64,000 bases of DNA, from contig NZ_CABPSL010000023.1 in assembly GCF_902459665.1 (NCBI RefSeq), positions 1 through 64,000 of the forward strand, given 5' to 3'. The stretch is from Pandoraea cepalis. GTDB taxonomy: Bacteria > Pseudomonadota > Gammaproteobacteria > Burkholderiales > Burkholderiaceae. Of this stretch, positions 25,320 through 35,397 are shown piece after piece; the first letter of the stretch is position 1, and each line of letters begins with the position of its first letter. A program made the position numbers and the translations under genes. Under the pieces are notes generated by a model. The model was not told the origin of the DNA, did no database searches, and saw only the letters and a list, made by a program, of their open reading frames with translations.

Positions 25320-28043
25320 ATGACTGAACCCTCCCGCGCGCGCCCGAGCCGGCCCGCCGATGCACCTTCCTCCGTGGCGCTGCCGATGGATGCCGTTGCG
25401 GCGTCCGCCGGTGGCGGGGCCGCGGGCGGCCCGCCCGAGCCGCCGCCCGCCGACGAAGCCGCCTGGTTTGCGTTGCCCGCGCCCCTGCGCTGGCTCCGGC
25501 GCGTGCCGTGGACCGCGGCCCGGCCGTGGCTGATCGCGGCCGGCGTCGTTCTGCTCGGCCTCTTTGTCTTCGACGCGTTGCATCACATGCTGCGTCACGT
25601 GCATTACGACGACATCGTTGCCGAGATACACAACACCCCCGTGACACGTCTGGCGCTTGCCATGCTGGCAACCCTGGCGAGTTACGCGGCCCTCACCGGT
25701 TACGACATCTCAGGCCTTGGCTTCGCCGGGGCGAAGGTCAAGCGCTCGACAGTCGTGCTCACCTCGTTCATCGCCTACGCGCTCGGAAACTCCGTCGGTC
25801 TGGGGGTGCTCACCGGCGGCACGGTGCGAATGCGGATGTACGCCGCCGCGGGCGTCGATGCATCGAAGGTGGCGCAGGCGGTAGCGTTCAACGCCGGCGC
25901 GTTCGGTCTCGGCATGACCGTGTTCGGTTCGCTCGGCATGTTGTGGGGCGCGTCGCGCGTCTCGGCGCTGGTGCCGATTCCGGCGTGGGTGTTGCAGATG
26001 CTCGCCTTGCTGCTGCTGGCCGGCGCCGCCGCGTTCCTGGTACTGTGCGCGCGCAAGCGCACGGTGCGCTTGCTCAACCGCTGGCCGATCCCGCTGCCGC
26101 CGCTGCGGGTCGCGGTGCGCCAGTTGCTGATCTCGGCCGCCGATCTGGGCATGGCGGCCGCCGCCTTGTGGTGTTTGCTGCCCGCCAATGTGGTGGATCT
26201 GCCGACCTTCGTCGTCTTCTATGCCATTGCTATGGCGCTTGGCGTACTCAGCCACGTGCCGGGCGGCGTGGGGGTGTTCGAAGCGGTGATTCTGCTCGCG
26301 ACCAACGGGCACGCACCGATCAGTCAGGTGGCGGGGGCGCTGGTGCTCTATCGCGGTATTTACTATCTGCTGCCGCTGATGCTTGCCGCCTGTCTGCTTG
26401 CCGGGTTCGAGTTGCGCCAGGGCCCGGCGGCGCCGATTGGCCGTGCGGCCGTGCGGCTCTTCCCCGGCCTGTTGGCGGCGCTCACGCTCGTTGCCGGGGT
26501 CATGTTGCTGATCTCCGGTGTGACGCCCGCCACGCGCGACGCGGAAGACTTCCTTCGCCACCACGTGCCGCTGTTCCTCGTTGAAGTGTCGCACTTGCTC
26601 GGCAGTGTGGCGGGGCTGGCCATGCTGTTCCTCGCGCGAGGTCTGCTGCACCGGCTCGATGCCGCCTGGTGGGGCTCGCTCGGCCTGACGATCATCGCTG
26701 CCGTCCTCGCGATTCCCAAGGGCATTGCAGTGTCGGAGTGCTTCGTATTGGCCATGCTGGCGACGCTGTTGCTCGTCTCGCGCGAACAGTTCGACCGGCG
26801 CTCGTCGCTTTTCACGCAAACGTTCGAGCCGGGCTGGATCATTGCCGTGCTCTCGGTGCTCGGGGCCTGTACCTGGCTGATGTTCATGGCGTACCGGCGC
26901 GTCGAATACGCGAATCAGCTCTGGTGGCAGTTCACGTTCGACGGCGACGCCCCGCGTTCCATGCGCGCGTTGATGGTCGTGGCCGTGATCGGACTCGGGC
27001 TGTCCTTGTGGCAATTGCTGCGTCAGTCCGCCGGCGCGATCGTGCCCGCGAGCGAGGAGGAACTGGCGCGCGCGCGCGCCGTCATCCGCAAGCAACCGGC
27101 CGCCGACGCCTGTCTGGCGCTGATGGGCGACAAGAGCTTCCTGTTCTCGCCGTCTGGCAACGCTTTCATCATGTACGCAAAGCATCGCCGTTCGTGGGTG
27201 TCGCTCTCGGATCCGGTGGGCGACCAGAAGGAGTGGCCTGAACTGATTTGGCGCTTCATCGAGCTGGCCGATGCGCACGGCGGACGCGCGGCGTTCTACA
27301 AGACCCGCCCGCAGGCGCTGCCGCTCTATATCGACGCGGGACTGCGGGCCTTCAAGCTCGGCGAGGAAGCGTTCGTCTCGCTGCCGGAGTTCGGGCTGCA
27401 AGGCGCGCGTCGCGCCAATCTGCGGCATGGGGTGGCGCGCGGTGAACGCGAAGGGTTGACGCTGGAGATTGTGGCGGCGGAAGACGTCGCGCCGCATCTC
27501 GCCGAAATGCGGCGCGTGTCGGACGCGTGGCTTGCGCGCCAACATACGCGCGAGAAGGGTTTCTCGTTGGGCGCGTTCACCGACGCGTATGTGGCGCGCC
27601 AACCCGTGGCGCTTGTGCGCCGCGAGACGCGTCTCGTCGCGTTTGCCACGTTGATGTGTCCCGACGTCCAGCGCATCGAAGCGAGCATCGATCTGATGCG
27701 GCAGGTACCGGACGCTCCCCCCGGCACGATGGACTTCCTGTTCGCGAAGCTGATGCTGCACTTCAAATCGCAGGGCTATCAGCGCTTCGGCCTGGGAATG
27801 GCCCCGATGTCGGGCATGGAGACGCATCAGCTTGCGCCCCGCTGGCATCGCTTCGGCCGCATGATGTTCGCGCACGGCGCGCGCTTCTACAACTTCCGCG
27901 GGCTGCGCAGCTTCAAGGACAAATTCGATCCGCAATGGGAGGCGCGTTATCTGATGACGCCGGGCGGTATCGCGCCGATGCTCACGCTGGCCGACGTGGC
28001 CTCGCTGGTGGGCGGCGGATGGAAAGGAATCATGACGAAATGA
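25320..28043 (+). CDS. mprF: Phosphatidylglycerol lysyltransferase / flippase MprF (LpiA-like)
   Basis: This bifunctional membrane protein of 907 residues transfers an aminoacyl group, usually lysine from Lys-tRNA, to phosphatidylglycerol and flips the product outward, reducing cationic peptide and acid sensitivity. The N-terminal two-thirds is a polytopic domain with about 14 hydrophobic segments, including the conserved SFIAYALGNSVGLGVLTGG and LSHVPGGVGVFEA motifs of the flippase part. The C-terminal domain (about 570-890) is the GNAT-like DUF2156 synthase, with SPSGNAFIMYAKHRRSWVSL, FSLGAF and FYNFRGLRSFKDKFDPQWE. The first 55 residues are a Pro/Ala-rich cytoplasmic extension. The stop overlaps the acvB start (ATGA). 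Confidence 0.93.
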   Translation: MTEPSRARPSRPADAPSSVALPMDAVAASAGGGAAGGPPEPPPADEAAWFALPAPLRWLRRVPWTAARPWLIAAGVVLLGLFVFDALHHMLRHVHYDDIVAEIHNTPVTRLALAMLATLASYAALTGYDISGLGFAGAKVKRSTVVLTSFIAYALGNSVGLGVLTGGTVRMRMYAAAGVDASKVAQAVAFNAGAFGLGMTVFGSLGMLWGASRVSALVPIPAWVLQMLALLLLAGAAAFLVLCARKRTVRLLNRWPIPLPPLRVAVRQLLISAADLGMAAAALWCLLPANVVDLPTFVVFYAIAMALGVLSHVPGGVGVFEAVILLATNGHAPISQVAGALVLYRGIYYLLPLMLAACLLAGFELRQGPAAPIGRAAVRLFPGLLAALTLVAGVMLLISGVTPATRDAEDFLRHHVPLFLVEVSHLLGSVAGLAMLFLARGLLHRLDAAWWGSLGLTIIAAVLAIPKGIAVSECFVLAMLATLLLVSREQFDRRSSLFTQTFEPGWIIAVLSVLGACTWLMFMAYRRVEYANQLWWQFTFDGDAPRSMRALMVVAVIGLGLSLWQLLRQSAGAIVPASEEELARARAVIRKQPAADACLALMGDKSFLFSPSGNAFIMYAKHRRSWVSLSDPVGDQKEWPELIWRFIELADAHGGRAAFYKTRPQALPLYIDAGLRAFKLGEEAFVSLPEFGLQGARRANLRHGVARGEREGLTLEIVAAEDVAPHLAEMRRVSDAWLARQHTREKGFSLGAFTDAYVARQPVALVRRETRLVAFATLMCPDVQRIEASIDLMRQVPDAPPGTMDFLFAKLMLHFKSQGYQRFGLGMAPMSGMETHQLAPRWHRFGRMMFAHGARFYNFRGLRSFKDKFDPQWEARYLMTPGGIAPMLTLADVASLVGGGWKGIMTK

Positions 28044-29641
28044 CAGGTCACACGATGGCGATGCACGACAAGGCGGACGATGGGCAGGCGAGATCGCGCA
28101 AGCGCGGGCGCGGCGAGGGCGCGCCGCGCTGGGTCCGCCGCGTCGCGGCGAGTGCCGCGACAGGGGCGGTGATGATGACGTCCGTCGCCGCACTGGCCCA
28201 GACGCCGGCACCCGCGCAAGCCCCGGAGATCCTGACGCATGGCCGCTTCGAGAACGTGCCCATCTTCCGTCCGGAAGGGGCGCCGAATGCGACGGTGCTC
28301 TTTTTCTCCGACGACGACGGCTGGACGCCGCGCGCCGAACGGATGGCTCGCGCCCTCGCGGACACCGGCGCGTTGGTGGCCGGCATCGACACGGCACGGT
28401 TGATGGCGAATTACACCAAGGACGAGATCGCTTGCGTATATGCGGCGGGCGATCTCGACAACTTCGGTCGATGGGTCGAGGCGGCCGTCAAGCTGCCCGG
28501 CTACACGCCGCCCATTCTCGTCGGCGACGGTGTGGGCGGCACGTTCGCCTATGCGATGCTTGCGCAGGCGGGTAACGATACGTTCTCCGGCGCGCTGTCC
28601 GTCGACTTCTGTCCGGTACTGCCGATGTCCCGGCCGTTGTGTCAGGGCGAGGGGGTGCACTTCGGACGCGGTATCACGCACACGGCCGGCGGCGCGCCGA
28701 TGCGATTGCTGCCCGCGCCTGTCATGAGCGCACCATGGGTGGCAATGGGCGGGCCGGTCGGCGGACCCAACGCGCGCGCGCCGCGCTGCCCGGATCACGT
28801 GGCACAGGCGTTCGCCGCCCGCACGCCGAATTCGAGCTGGCTCGTCGGTGGGCTGGCGGGCAGCCTGGGCGCGATGGAGGTCTCGGGCACGCCCGCCGAG
28901 ACGGGCACGCCGCCGACGTCCGTGCTGGCCGATTGGGTGACGCAGTACAAGAACGCGTTCCGGCGTCTGAACGCGCACCACGTGGCGGGAACGGCCCGGC
29001 CGCCCGCCGCGGTGGCCGATCTGCCCGTCGTCGAGGTGCCGGCCACCGGCAAGCCCGCCCCCAATATGACCGACACGTTCGCCATACTGATGTCGGGCGA
29101 CGGCGGTTGGGCCGGACTCGACCGCGATGTCGCGGGCGCGCTCTCCGCGCACGGCATTCCGGTGGTGGGCGTGGATTCGCTGCGCTATTTCTGGTCGGCG
29201 CGCACCCCGGCTTCCGGCGCGCTCGATATCGACCGCCTCATGCGCTTCTATCAGACGCGCTGGAACAAGAAGCGCGTGATCCTGATCGGCTACTCGCAAG
29301 GGGCCGATGTGCTGCCGTTCATGGTCAATCGTCTGTCGCCGGTGGCCCGCGAGCGGGTGGCGCTACTGGTGCTGATGGGACTCGGGCAGAAGGCGGACTT
29401 CGAGTTCCGCATGACCAATTGGGTGATGTCGAGCCAGAACGGCCTGCCGATTCGTCCGGAGGTGGAGCGTTTGCCCGACGGGATGGCGATGTGCATTTAT
29501 GGGGCCGACGAGGACGACAGCAACTGTCCGGGGCTCGATCCCAAGCGCGTTCAGGTCGTCAAGATGCCCGGCGGGCACCATTTCGACGGGAACTACACTG
29601 GGCTGGCCGACGTGATTCTCCAGGGCGTCGCCAAGCGGTGA
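28040..29641 (+). CDS. acvB: AcvB/VirJ-family periplasmic hydrolase
   Basis: This 533-residue exported alpha/beta hydrolase-like protein belongs to the AcvB/VirJ family. In Agrobacterium AcvB hydrolyses lysyl-phosphatidylglycerol made by the adjacent lpiA (mprF) product, so the pair sets lipid levels; I infer the same here from the 4-bp overlap with mprF. A basic N-region and hydrophobic segment (VAASAATGAVMMTSVAALAQ, ending about residue 54) look like a long signal peptide. Two VirJ-type repeats follow: a degenerate one with GDGVGGTFAY and the C-terminal one with LMSGDGGWAGLDRDV, the nucleophile elbow IGYSQGAD and a late GGHHFDGNY histidine. This is the longer AcvB form. Confidence 0.88.
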   Translation: MTGHTMAMHDKADDGQARSRKRGRGEGAPRWVRRVAASAATGAVMMTSVAALAQTPAPAQAPEILTHGRFENVPIFRPEGAPNATVLFFSDDDGWTPRAERMARALADTGALVAGIDTARLMANYTKDEIACVYAAGDLDNFGRWVEAAVKLPGYTPPILVGDGVGGTFAYAMLAQAGNDTFSGALSVDFCPVLPMSRPLCQGEGVHFGRGITHTAGGAPMRLLPAPVMSAPWVAMGGPVGGPNARAPRCPDHVAQAFAARTPNSSWLVGGLAGSLGAMEVSGTPAETGTPPTSVLADWVTQYKNAFRRLNAHHVAGTARPPAAVADLPVVEVPATGKPAPNMTDTFAILMSGDGGWAGLDRDVAGALSAHGIPVVGVDSLRYFWSARTPASGALDIDRLMRFYQTRWNKKRVILIGYSQGADVLPFMVNRLSPVARERVALLVLMGLGQKADFEFRMTNWVMSSQNGLPIRPEVERLPDGMAMCIYGADEDDSNCPGLDPKRVQVVKMPGGHHFDGNYTGLADVILQGVAKR

Positions 29642-29790
29642 CGGCCGATGGCGGGGCGGCGCCGCTTGGCGCGCCGCCTTGCCTTCCGTGCAGTGGCTCC
29701 GTACACTGCCGCCAGTTTTCCCATCGACCCACGTCCCGCACCTTCCGCACCGTTCGGATTCGGCGGCACGACACCCAGGAGAAGATCGAC

Positions 29791-31098
29791 ATGGCAGAGG
29801 GTTATTTCCCGAAGTGGCGGCAGCAGGACACGGCCTCCGGCCGCGTGATCGCCCCCGATGAGCGTCTGGCGTGGCCGCAAACCATCGCGATGGGCGTGCA
29901 GCACGTGGTCGCCATGTTCGGCTCGACCGTACTTGCACCGCTGCTCATGGGGTTCGATCCGAACCTTGCCATCTTCATGTCGGGAATTGGCACGCTGCTC
30001 TTCTTCGTGCTCGTCGGCGGACGCGTACCCAGCTATCTCGGCTCGAGCTTCGCCTTCATCGGCCTGGTCATCTCGGTGACGGGCTATGCGGGCAGCGGGC
30101 CGAACCTGAATATTCCGGTGGCGCTCGGCGGGATCATCGCCTGCGGCGTGCTCTACGCCATCATCGGCCTGATCGTGATGGCCGTCGGCACTCGCTGGAT
30201 CGAAGCCCTCATGCCGCCGGTGGTGACGGGCGCGGTCGTCGCCGTCATCGGCCTGAACCTCGCGCCGGTCGCGGTGAAGGGCGTCTCGGCGACGCCCTTC
30301 GACACGTGGATGGCGCTGGCGACCGTGCTGTGCGTCGGTCTCGTGGCGGTGCTCGCGCGCGGCATGGTGCAACGCCTGTTGATTCTCGTGGGCCTGCTGC
30401 TGGCCTATGCGCTGTACGCCGTGCTGACCAACGGCATGGGCCTCGGCAAGCCGATCGACTTCGCCGTGGTGGCCCATGCCGCCTGGTTTGGCCTGCCGCA
30501 CTTCGCGGCGCCAGTGTTCAAGCCGGAAGCGATGGTATTGCTCGCCCCGATTGCCATCATCCTTGTGGCGGAGAACCTCGGACACATCAAGGCGGTAAGC
30601 GCCATGACCGGGCAGAGCCTCGACCGCTACATGGGCCGCGCCTTCCTCGGCGATGGTCTGGCGACCATTGTGTCGGGCAGCGTCGGGGGCACGGGCGTGA
30701 CGACTTACGCCGAGAATATCGGCGTGATGGCCGTCACGAAGATCTATTCGACGCTGGTGTTTGCCGTGGCGGCGGTGATCGCGCTGGTGCTGGGCTTCTC
30801 GCCGAAATTCGGCGCGGTGATTCAGACGATTCCGGGTCCGGTGCTGGGTGGCGTGTCGATCGTGGTGTTCGGTCTGATTACCGTGGCCGGCGCGCGCATC
30901 TGGGTGCAGAACAAGGTCGACTTCTCGGATAACCGCAACCTGATCGTTGCCGCCGTCACGTTGGTGCTCGGCGCGGGCGACTTCACGCTGAAGTTCGGTA
31001 GCTTCTCGCTGGGGGGCATCGGTTGCGCCACGTTCGGCGCCATCATCCTCTACGCGTTGCTGCGCGGGCGTGGGGCGTCGGCACCGGCGGCGATGTAG
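29791..31098 (+). CDS. rutG: RutG/UraA-type nucleobase:cation symporter (NCS2)
   Basis: This 435-residue inner-membrane proton-coupled uracil (pyrimidine) permease has the family's fourteen-segment fold. It is closest in feel to Escherichia coli RutG: APDERL, MGVQHVVAMFGSTVLAPLLMG, the substrate-site VAENLGHIKAVSAMTGQ and TGVTTYAENIGVMAVTKIYST are all in place. The start at 29791 follows CAGGAGAAG. No rutA-F genes are nearby, so it may serve general uracil salvage rather than the Rut pathway. The hairpin terminator at 31177 is shared with the convergent LysR gene. Confidence 0.88.
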   Translation: MAEGYFPKWRQQDTASGRVIAPDERLAWPQTIAMGVQHVVAMFGSTVLAPLLMGFDPNLAIFMSGIGTLLFFVLVGGRVPSYLGSSFAFIGLVISVTGYAGSGPNLNIPVALGGIIACGVLYAIIGLIVMAVGTRWIEALMPPVVTGAVVAVIGLNLAPVAVKGVSATPFDTWMALATVLCVGLVAVLARGMVQRLLILVGLLLAYALYAVLTNGMGLGKPIDFAVVAHAAWFGLPHFAAPVFKPEAMVLLAPIAIILVAENLGHIKAVSAMTGQSLDRYMGRAFLGDGLATIVSGSVGGTGVTTYAENIGVMAVTKIYSTLVFAVAAVIALVLGFSPKFGAVIQTIPGPVLGGVSIVVFGLITVAGARIWVQNKVDFSDNRNLIVAAVTLVLGAGDFTLKFGSFSLGGIGCATFGAIILYALLRGRGASAPAAM

Positions 31099-31176
31099 GT
31101 CGACTCGCTCGCCTCACCGGTCACACCGGACGCGCTGGACCGGCTGGATTCGCCGGAATTGACGGCACGAGAGATC

Positions 31177-31205
31177 ACGGCACGATGATTACGTCGTGCC
31201 GTTTT
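31177..31205. terminator. Hairpin terminator between rutG and the convergent LysR gene
   Basis: ACGGCACGA (31177-31185) pairs perfectly with TCGTGCCGT (31194-31202) around an 8-nt loop, followed by T residues on the plus strand. The LysR stop codon lies inside the loop, so the element overlaps the end of that gene. Confidence 0.65.
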
Positions 31206-32103
31206 CATGGGTGACAGCGGGCGTGGCCTGCAGCCGTTCAAGCAATTGCCGCGCGTAGACAGGCAGGGCGTCGCGCTCACGCACGCACAGCACCAGCGTG
31301 CGCAGGGCCCACGCGTCGGAGAGCGGCACGATGCCGAGGCCCAGCGCGGCGGCCGAGCGTGCGGCGGCGCTCAGCGGCACGATGCCCAGCGCGGCCCCCG
31401 CCGCCACGGCGCGGCACAGACTGTCGAAGTCTCGCAGGCGCACACGGTAGTGCAACGGCCGACCGGCTCGCCTGGCGTGCCCGTCGAGGTGCTCGGCCAG
31501 TGCACTGTGCTCGGGCAGGCCAATGAACTCCGAGTCCAGAACGTCGATGAAAGCCACCTCGGCGCGCGAGGCCAATGCGTGCCCAGGCGGCGTGACGACC
31601 ACCAGCCGGTCCTGCCGGAATGGCACCGTCTCGAGCCCCGTCAATTCGATCCAGTCCGAGACCACGCCAATGTCGGCGGCGCCTTCCAGGACCGCTTGCA
31701 CGACGGCCGGGCTCGTCTGCTCGCGCAGGGAGACCTCAACATTCGGATGCTCGGCGAGGAATGCCCCCAGCAGATCCGGCAGAAACTCGGACATCGCCAC
31801 GGTGTTCGAGGCAATACGCACGTTCCCCCTGAGCCCAGCCGCGTATTCGCCGAGTTCGCCGCGCATCTGCTCGATCTGGGCGAGCACGCGCCGGGCGTGA
31901 GCGAGCAGGGCGCGGCCAGCGGGGGTGGGCATTACGCCCTGGCGGTGGCGCATGAAGAGCGCGACGCCCAGCGCCTCTTCGAGCCCGCGGATACGGGCGC
32001 TGGCAGACGCCAGTGTCAGATGGGCGCGCTCGGCGCCGCCGGTGATGCTGCCGGCTTCGGCAACCAGCAGGCACAGTCGCAGGTCGGTCAGGTCGAATCG
32101 CAC
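31189..32103 (-). CDS. LysR-family transcriptional regulator
   Basis: This 304-residue regulator has a winged helix-turn-helix at residues 1-60 (LRLCLLVAEAGSITGGAERAHLTLASASARIRGLE; the Ala-Ser-rich recognition helix is typical) and an effector-binding domain to the end (IASNTVAMSEFLPDLLGAF; FIGLPEHSALAEHL). I place the start at the GTG at 32103 because the first residues of the LysR fold (RFDLTDLRLCLLV) follow directly; the frame extends 72 codons upstream without homology. It could regulate rutG or an unlinked target; no palindrome makes the choice clear. Confidence 0.88.
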   Translation of the reverse strand: MRFDLTDLRLCLLVAEAGSITGGAERAHLTLASASARIRGLEEALGVALFMRHRQGVMPTPAGRALLAHARRVLAQIEQMRGELGEYAAGLRGNVRIASNTVAMSEFLPDLLGAFLAEHPNVEVSLREQTSPAVVQAVLEGAADIGVVSDWIELTGLETVPFRQDRLVVVTPPGHALASRAEVAFIDVLDSEFIGLPEHSALAEHLDGHARRAGRPLHYRVRLRDFDSLCRAVAAGAALGIVPLSAAARSAAALGLGIVPLSDAWALRTLVLCVRERDALPVYARQLLERLQATPAVTHENGTT

Positions 32104-32470
32104 GGGGCAGGCAGGCCGGGAGGCTTCGGGGGCAATGACGCCAGTGTAGCGGCTTGGGCGATAGGCGCGCAGACACCCGGTGGAACGTCCGAATTTCGGA
32201 CCCCGGGGAGGGCAAATGGCGATGCCGACTGACTTGGGAAAGGGCACATGGTAAACTACGCGCTTCCAAGACACGGCCGTACCCGCGACGGCCTCGCCCG
32301 CCAAGCCGCTTGATTTCATTCGCCGGCGGGTCGTCTTGCAGGCGTCTTTCGGCGCATCGCCCTAGTGAGCGCGATGCCTGTCGCACGCCCTACGCGGGCA
32401 TTCCCTCAAGAACACACAACATCGATACGCGCGGGGACACACTTCGTGGAGTCCGCGCATTGGTCCATAT
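32104..32470. other. Divergent region between LysR gene and rhlE
   Basis: This 367-bp gap carries the promoters of both genes. A weak plus-strand candidate is CTGACT (32229) with TAAACT (32252) at 17-bp spacing, which would give rhlE a leader of about 200 nt. Long leaders are common for cold-regulated RNA helicase genes, but I can identify no known leader fold. Confidence 0.35.
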
Positions 32471-34120
32471 ATGTCTTTTGAAAAGCTCGGCCTGTCGGCC
32501 GACATCCTGCGTGCCGTGGCCGACCTTGGCTACACGCACCCGACGCCCATTCAACTGCAAGCGATTCCGGCCGTCCTGCAAGGCGGCGATCTCCTCGCCG
32601 GTGCCCAGACCGGGACCGGCAAGACGGCGGGCTTCACGCTGCCTATCCTGCAAATGCTCTCCACGCGTGCGCGCGCGGCGGCGGCCAACGGCAAGCGCTC
32701 CGTGCGCGCGCTCGTGCTGACGCCCACGCGCGAGTTGGCCGCCCAGGTCGAGGAAAGCGTCACGCAATACGGCAAGTACCTGCCGCTCACGTCCATGACC
32801 GTGTTCGGCGGCGTGTCGATGGTGCCGCAGGTCAAACAATTGGCGCGCGGCGTGGACATTCTCGTCGCGACCCCTGGCCGTCTGCTCGATCACATGCAGC
32901 AGAAAACGGTCGATCTTTCTGGCGTCGAGATTCTCGTGCTGGACGAAGCCGACCGCATGCTCGACATGGGCTTCATTCGCGATATTCGTCGTGTGCTGGC
33001 GGTGCTGCCGTCGAAGCGCCAGAACCTGCTGTTCTCGGCCACGTTCTCCGACGAGATCAAGCAACTGGCCGACGGCCTGCTCAAGTCGCCCGCGCTCATC
33101 GAAGTGGCGCGTCGCAACACGACGGCGGAAACCGTCGCGCAGAAGATCCACCCGGTCGATCGCGACCGTAAGCGCGAGCTGCTCGAACACCTCGTGCGCG
33201 AGCACAACTGGTTCCAGGTGCTCGTGTTCACGCGCACCAAGCACGGCGCGAACCGGCTCGCCGAGCAGCTTACGAAGGGCGGCATTCCGGCGCTCGCCAT
33301 TCACGGTAACAAGAGTCAGGGCGCCCGCACGCGAGCGCTCGCCGAATTCAAGAGCGGCACATTGCAGGTGCTGGTTGCGACCGATATTGCCGCGCGCGGC
33401 ATCGACATCGACCAGTTGCCCCACGTGGTCAACTTCGACCTGCCGGAAGTGGCGGAGGACTATGTCCACCGCATCGGCCGCACCGGACGCGCCGGCGCAA
33501 ACGGCGAGGCCGTGTCGCTTGTGTGCGTGGACGAGCATCAACTGCTCACGCAGATCGAACGTCTCATCAAGCGCACGATCGATCGCGAAGTGATCCCGGG
33601 CTTCGATCCGGATCCGCATGCCGTGGCGCAACCGATTCGCAAGGCGCAACAAGGCCGTGGGGCCGGTGGTGGACGGGGCGGGCGCGGCGGCGACGACGAC
33701 GACGCGCGCCAACCGGCCCGCGCCCCGCGTGAAGCGCGTGAGCCGCGCGATGGCGGTCGTGGCGCACGCCAGGGCAACGAGCCGAAGGCGCGTCGCGAAG
33801 GCGAGCGCGGTGGCCGAAAGAACAGCAGTGCCGTGAACGGCGGAAATGCGGGGCACGGCGCGCAGGTCGCGAACGCGGGACAAGGCGGGCAGCAACGCCA
33901 TCAGGCGCAGGCGCCCAAGCGTCAGGGCGATGCCCAACGCGCGGCCACACCGGCGGCCGGTGCAGCACGCCAAGGTCGTGACGGCCGCACGGGGCAGACC
34001 GCCTCGCGCGGGCAAGGAGGCGGCGCGGAGCGCAGCGATTTCGCACAGCGCGCGCCGCGTCCGGCGCGTCGCGACGCGGTTGGCGGCGCCTTGCTGATGG
34101 GCAAGGCAAAACGCGACTGA
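32471..34120 (+). CDS. rhlE: DEAD-box ATP-dependent RNA helicase RhlE
   Basis: This 549-residue RNA helicase is probably involved in ribosome maturation and RNA turnover, especially in the cold. Core motifs appear in order: Q motif ([14 protein letters not shown]), motif I AQTGTGKT (residues 46-53), Ia PTRELAAQ, Ib TPGRLLDHM, motif II DEAD, motif III SATF, motif [11 protein letters not shown] and motif [12 protein letters not shown]. The core ends near residue 375. The remaining 175 residues are a disordered Gly/Arg/Gln-rich tail with RGG-like runs, usual for beta-proteobacterial RhlE and likely an RNA-binding region. A strong hairpin terminator follows at 34139. Confidence 0.95.
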   Translation: MSFEKLGLSADILRAVADLGYTHPTPIQLQAIPAVLQGGDLLAGAQTGTGKTAGFTLPILQMLSTRARAAAANGKRSVRALVLTPTRELAAQVEESVTQYGKYLPLTSMTVFGGVSMVPQVKQLARGVDILVATPGRLLDHMQQKTVDLSGVEILVLDEADRMLDMGFIRDIRRVLAVLPSKRQNLLFSATFSDEIKQLADGLLKSPALIEVARRNTTAETVAQKIHPVDRDRKRELLEHLVREHNWFQVLVFTRTKHGANRLAEQLTKGGIPALAIHGNKSQGARTRALAEFKSGTLQVLVATDIAARGIDIDQLPHVVNFDLPEVAEDYVHRIGRTGRAGANGEAVSLVCVDEHQLLTQIERLIKRTIDREVIPGFDPDPHAVAQPIRKAQQGRGAGGGRGGRGGDDDDARQPARAPREAREPRDGGRGARQGNEPKARREGERGGRKNSSAVNGGNAGHGAQVANAGQGGQQRHQAQAPKRQGDAQRAATPAAGAARQGRDGRTGQTASRGQGGGAERSDFAQRAPRPARRDAVGGALLMGKAKRD

Positions 34121-34138
34121 ACGGCTCAGGAAGGGCAT

Positions 34139-34177
34139 CGGGCGCAAATTAAGTAAAATATTAAGCTTTTGCGCCCG
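34139..34177 (+). terminator. Hairpin terminator after rhlE
   Basis: CGGGCGCAAA (34139-34148) pairs perfectly with TTTGCGCCCG (34168-34177) around an AT-rich loop of 19 nt that contains AAGTAAAATATTAAGC. It begins 18 bp after the rhlE stop. No long T-run follows, so efficiency is uncertain. Confidence 0.6.
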
Positions 34178-34272
34178 GTGGCCCGGGCGTGGCAGGGACA
34201 ATGAGGCGTCAGGCAAGGCGGCCTCATCGGCTCAGCCGCGCACGTGCCGCATTCCCCTTCCCTGAGGATTTC

Positions 34273-35226
34273 ATGATCGCCCGTATTACCCGGCTGTTCC
34301 CGTTGTGGGCTCTGCTGCTGTCCGTTTCCGCTTATTTCTCGCCGGGCAGTTTTTCCAGCGTTACGCCGCACGTCACGGCGCTCCTGACCGTGGTGATGTT
34401 TGCGATGGGCGTCACGCTCACCGTCGACGACTTCAAGCGCGTGCTCACGCGACCCGCGCCGATCGTCGCCGGGGTGGTGTTGCACTATCTCGTGATGCCG
34501 CTGGCCGCCTGGGTGATCGCGCGCGTGCTGCACATGCCGCCCGATCTGACGGCCGGCATGGTGCTTGTGGGCAGCGTTGCTAGCGGCACAGCCTCGAATG
34601 TCATGATTTATCTCGCCCGCGGCGACGTGGCCCTGTCGGTGACGATCAGCGCAATGTCGACGCTTGTCGGCGTGTTCGCGACCCCGCTGCTCACGCGCTT
34701 GTACGTCGACGCCTCCATCGTGGTCGACGTCGAGGGCATGCTGCTGTCGATTCTGCAAATCGTGGCGCTGCCGATTGGCGCGGGCCTGCTCATCAATCGC
34801 TATTTCGGTCGTGCGGTGCGCGCGGTCGAAGGCTATCTGCCGCTCGTGTCGATGATCGCGATCGTGCTCATCATCGGCGCGGTAGTCGGCGCGAATCAGG
34901 GCAACATTGCCACGGTGGGTCCGTTGGTGATGCTCGGTGTCGTGTTGCACAACGGTCTGGGCCTGCTGGGCGGGTACTGGGGCGGTCGTCTGCTGGGCTT
35001 CGACGAATCGATCTGCCGCACGTTGGCCATCGAAGTCGGTATGCAGAACTCCGGCCTGGCGGCAACACTCGGCAAAATCTACTTCACGCCGCTCGCCGCA
35101 CTGCCGGGGGCGCTCTTCTCGGTCTGGCACAACTTGTCGGGCTCGCTGCTCGCGGGCTACTGGCGGGGTCGTCCGACCGGCACCGCCAACGATGCGCCGG
35201 CGGTGGTCACACGTCCGTCTCACTGA
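34273..35226 (+). CDS. Bile acid:sodium symporter-family (BASS) transporter
   Basis: This 317-residue inner-membrane transporter has about ten predicted helices. Two crossed-helix motifs of the fold are visible: [24 protein letters not shown] in the first half and [14 protein letters not shown] in the second, the latter being the sodium-site signature. Bacterial members of this small group carry organic acids such as pantoate or 2-oxo acids rather than bile acids; the substrate here is open. I start it at the ATG at 34273 (TGAGGA upstream), which gives the standard N-terminus; the frame extends 28 codons upstream. Confidence 0.88.
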   Translation: MIARITRLFPLWALLLSVSAYFSPGSFSSVTPHVTALLTVVMFAMGVTLTVDDFKRVLTRPAPIVAGVVLHYLVMPLAAWVIARVLHMPPDLTAGMVLVGSVASGTASNVMIYLARGDVALSVTISAMSTLVGVFATPLLTRLYVDASIVVDVEGMLLSILQIVALPIGAGLLINRYFGRAVRAVEGYLPLVSMIAIVLIIGAVVGANQGNIATVGPLVMLGVVLHNGLGLLGGYWGGRLLGFDESICRTLAIEVGMQNSGLAATLGKIYFTPLAALPGALFSVWHNLSGSLLAGYWRGRPTGTANDAPAVVTRPSH

Positions 35227-35397
35227 GTGTTTTCGTGCGCCGCATGCGAGTGTGTGCGGCGCGCAACGGCCGCCCACACCGTCATCGCGGGCATTTGCCT
35301 TTCTGACGCGCATCGCCTACAACTTCGATATACCGTCGCGCCCCGGCATGCGAAGCGGCGCGACCGGTGGCAGTCAATGTTTTGGCGGGAGTGCGTT

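Noticed and set aside
25710-28397. An 895-residue open frame antisense to mprF and acvB.
   Set aside because: Composition (Arg, Gln, His-rich) is that of a shadow frame. It spans two well-supported genes and has no domain.
32104-32319. Extended N-terminus of the LysR gene at 31189-32103 (72 extra codons).
   Set aside because: The extra residues have no homology and overlap the presumed promoter region. The GTG at 32103 begins exactly at the LysR fold.
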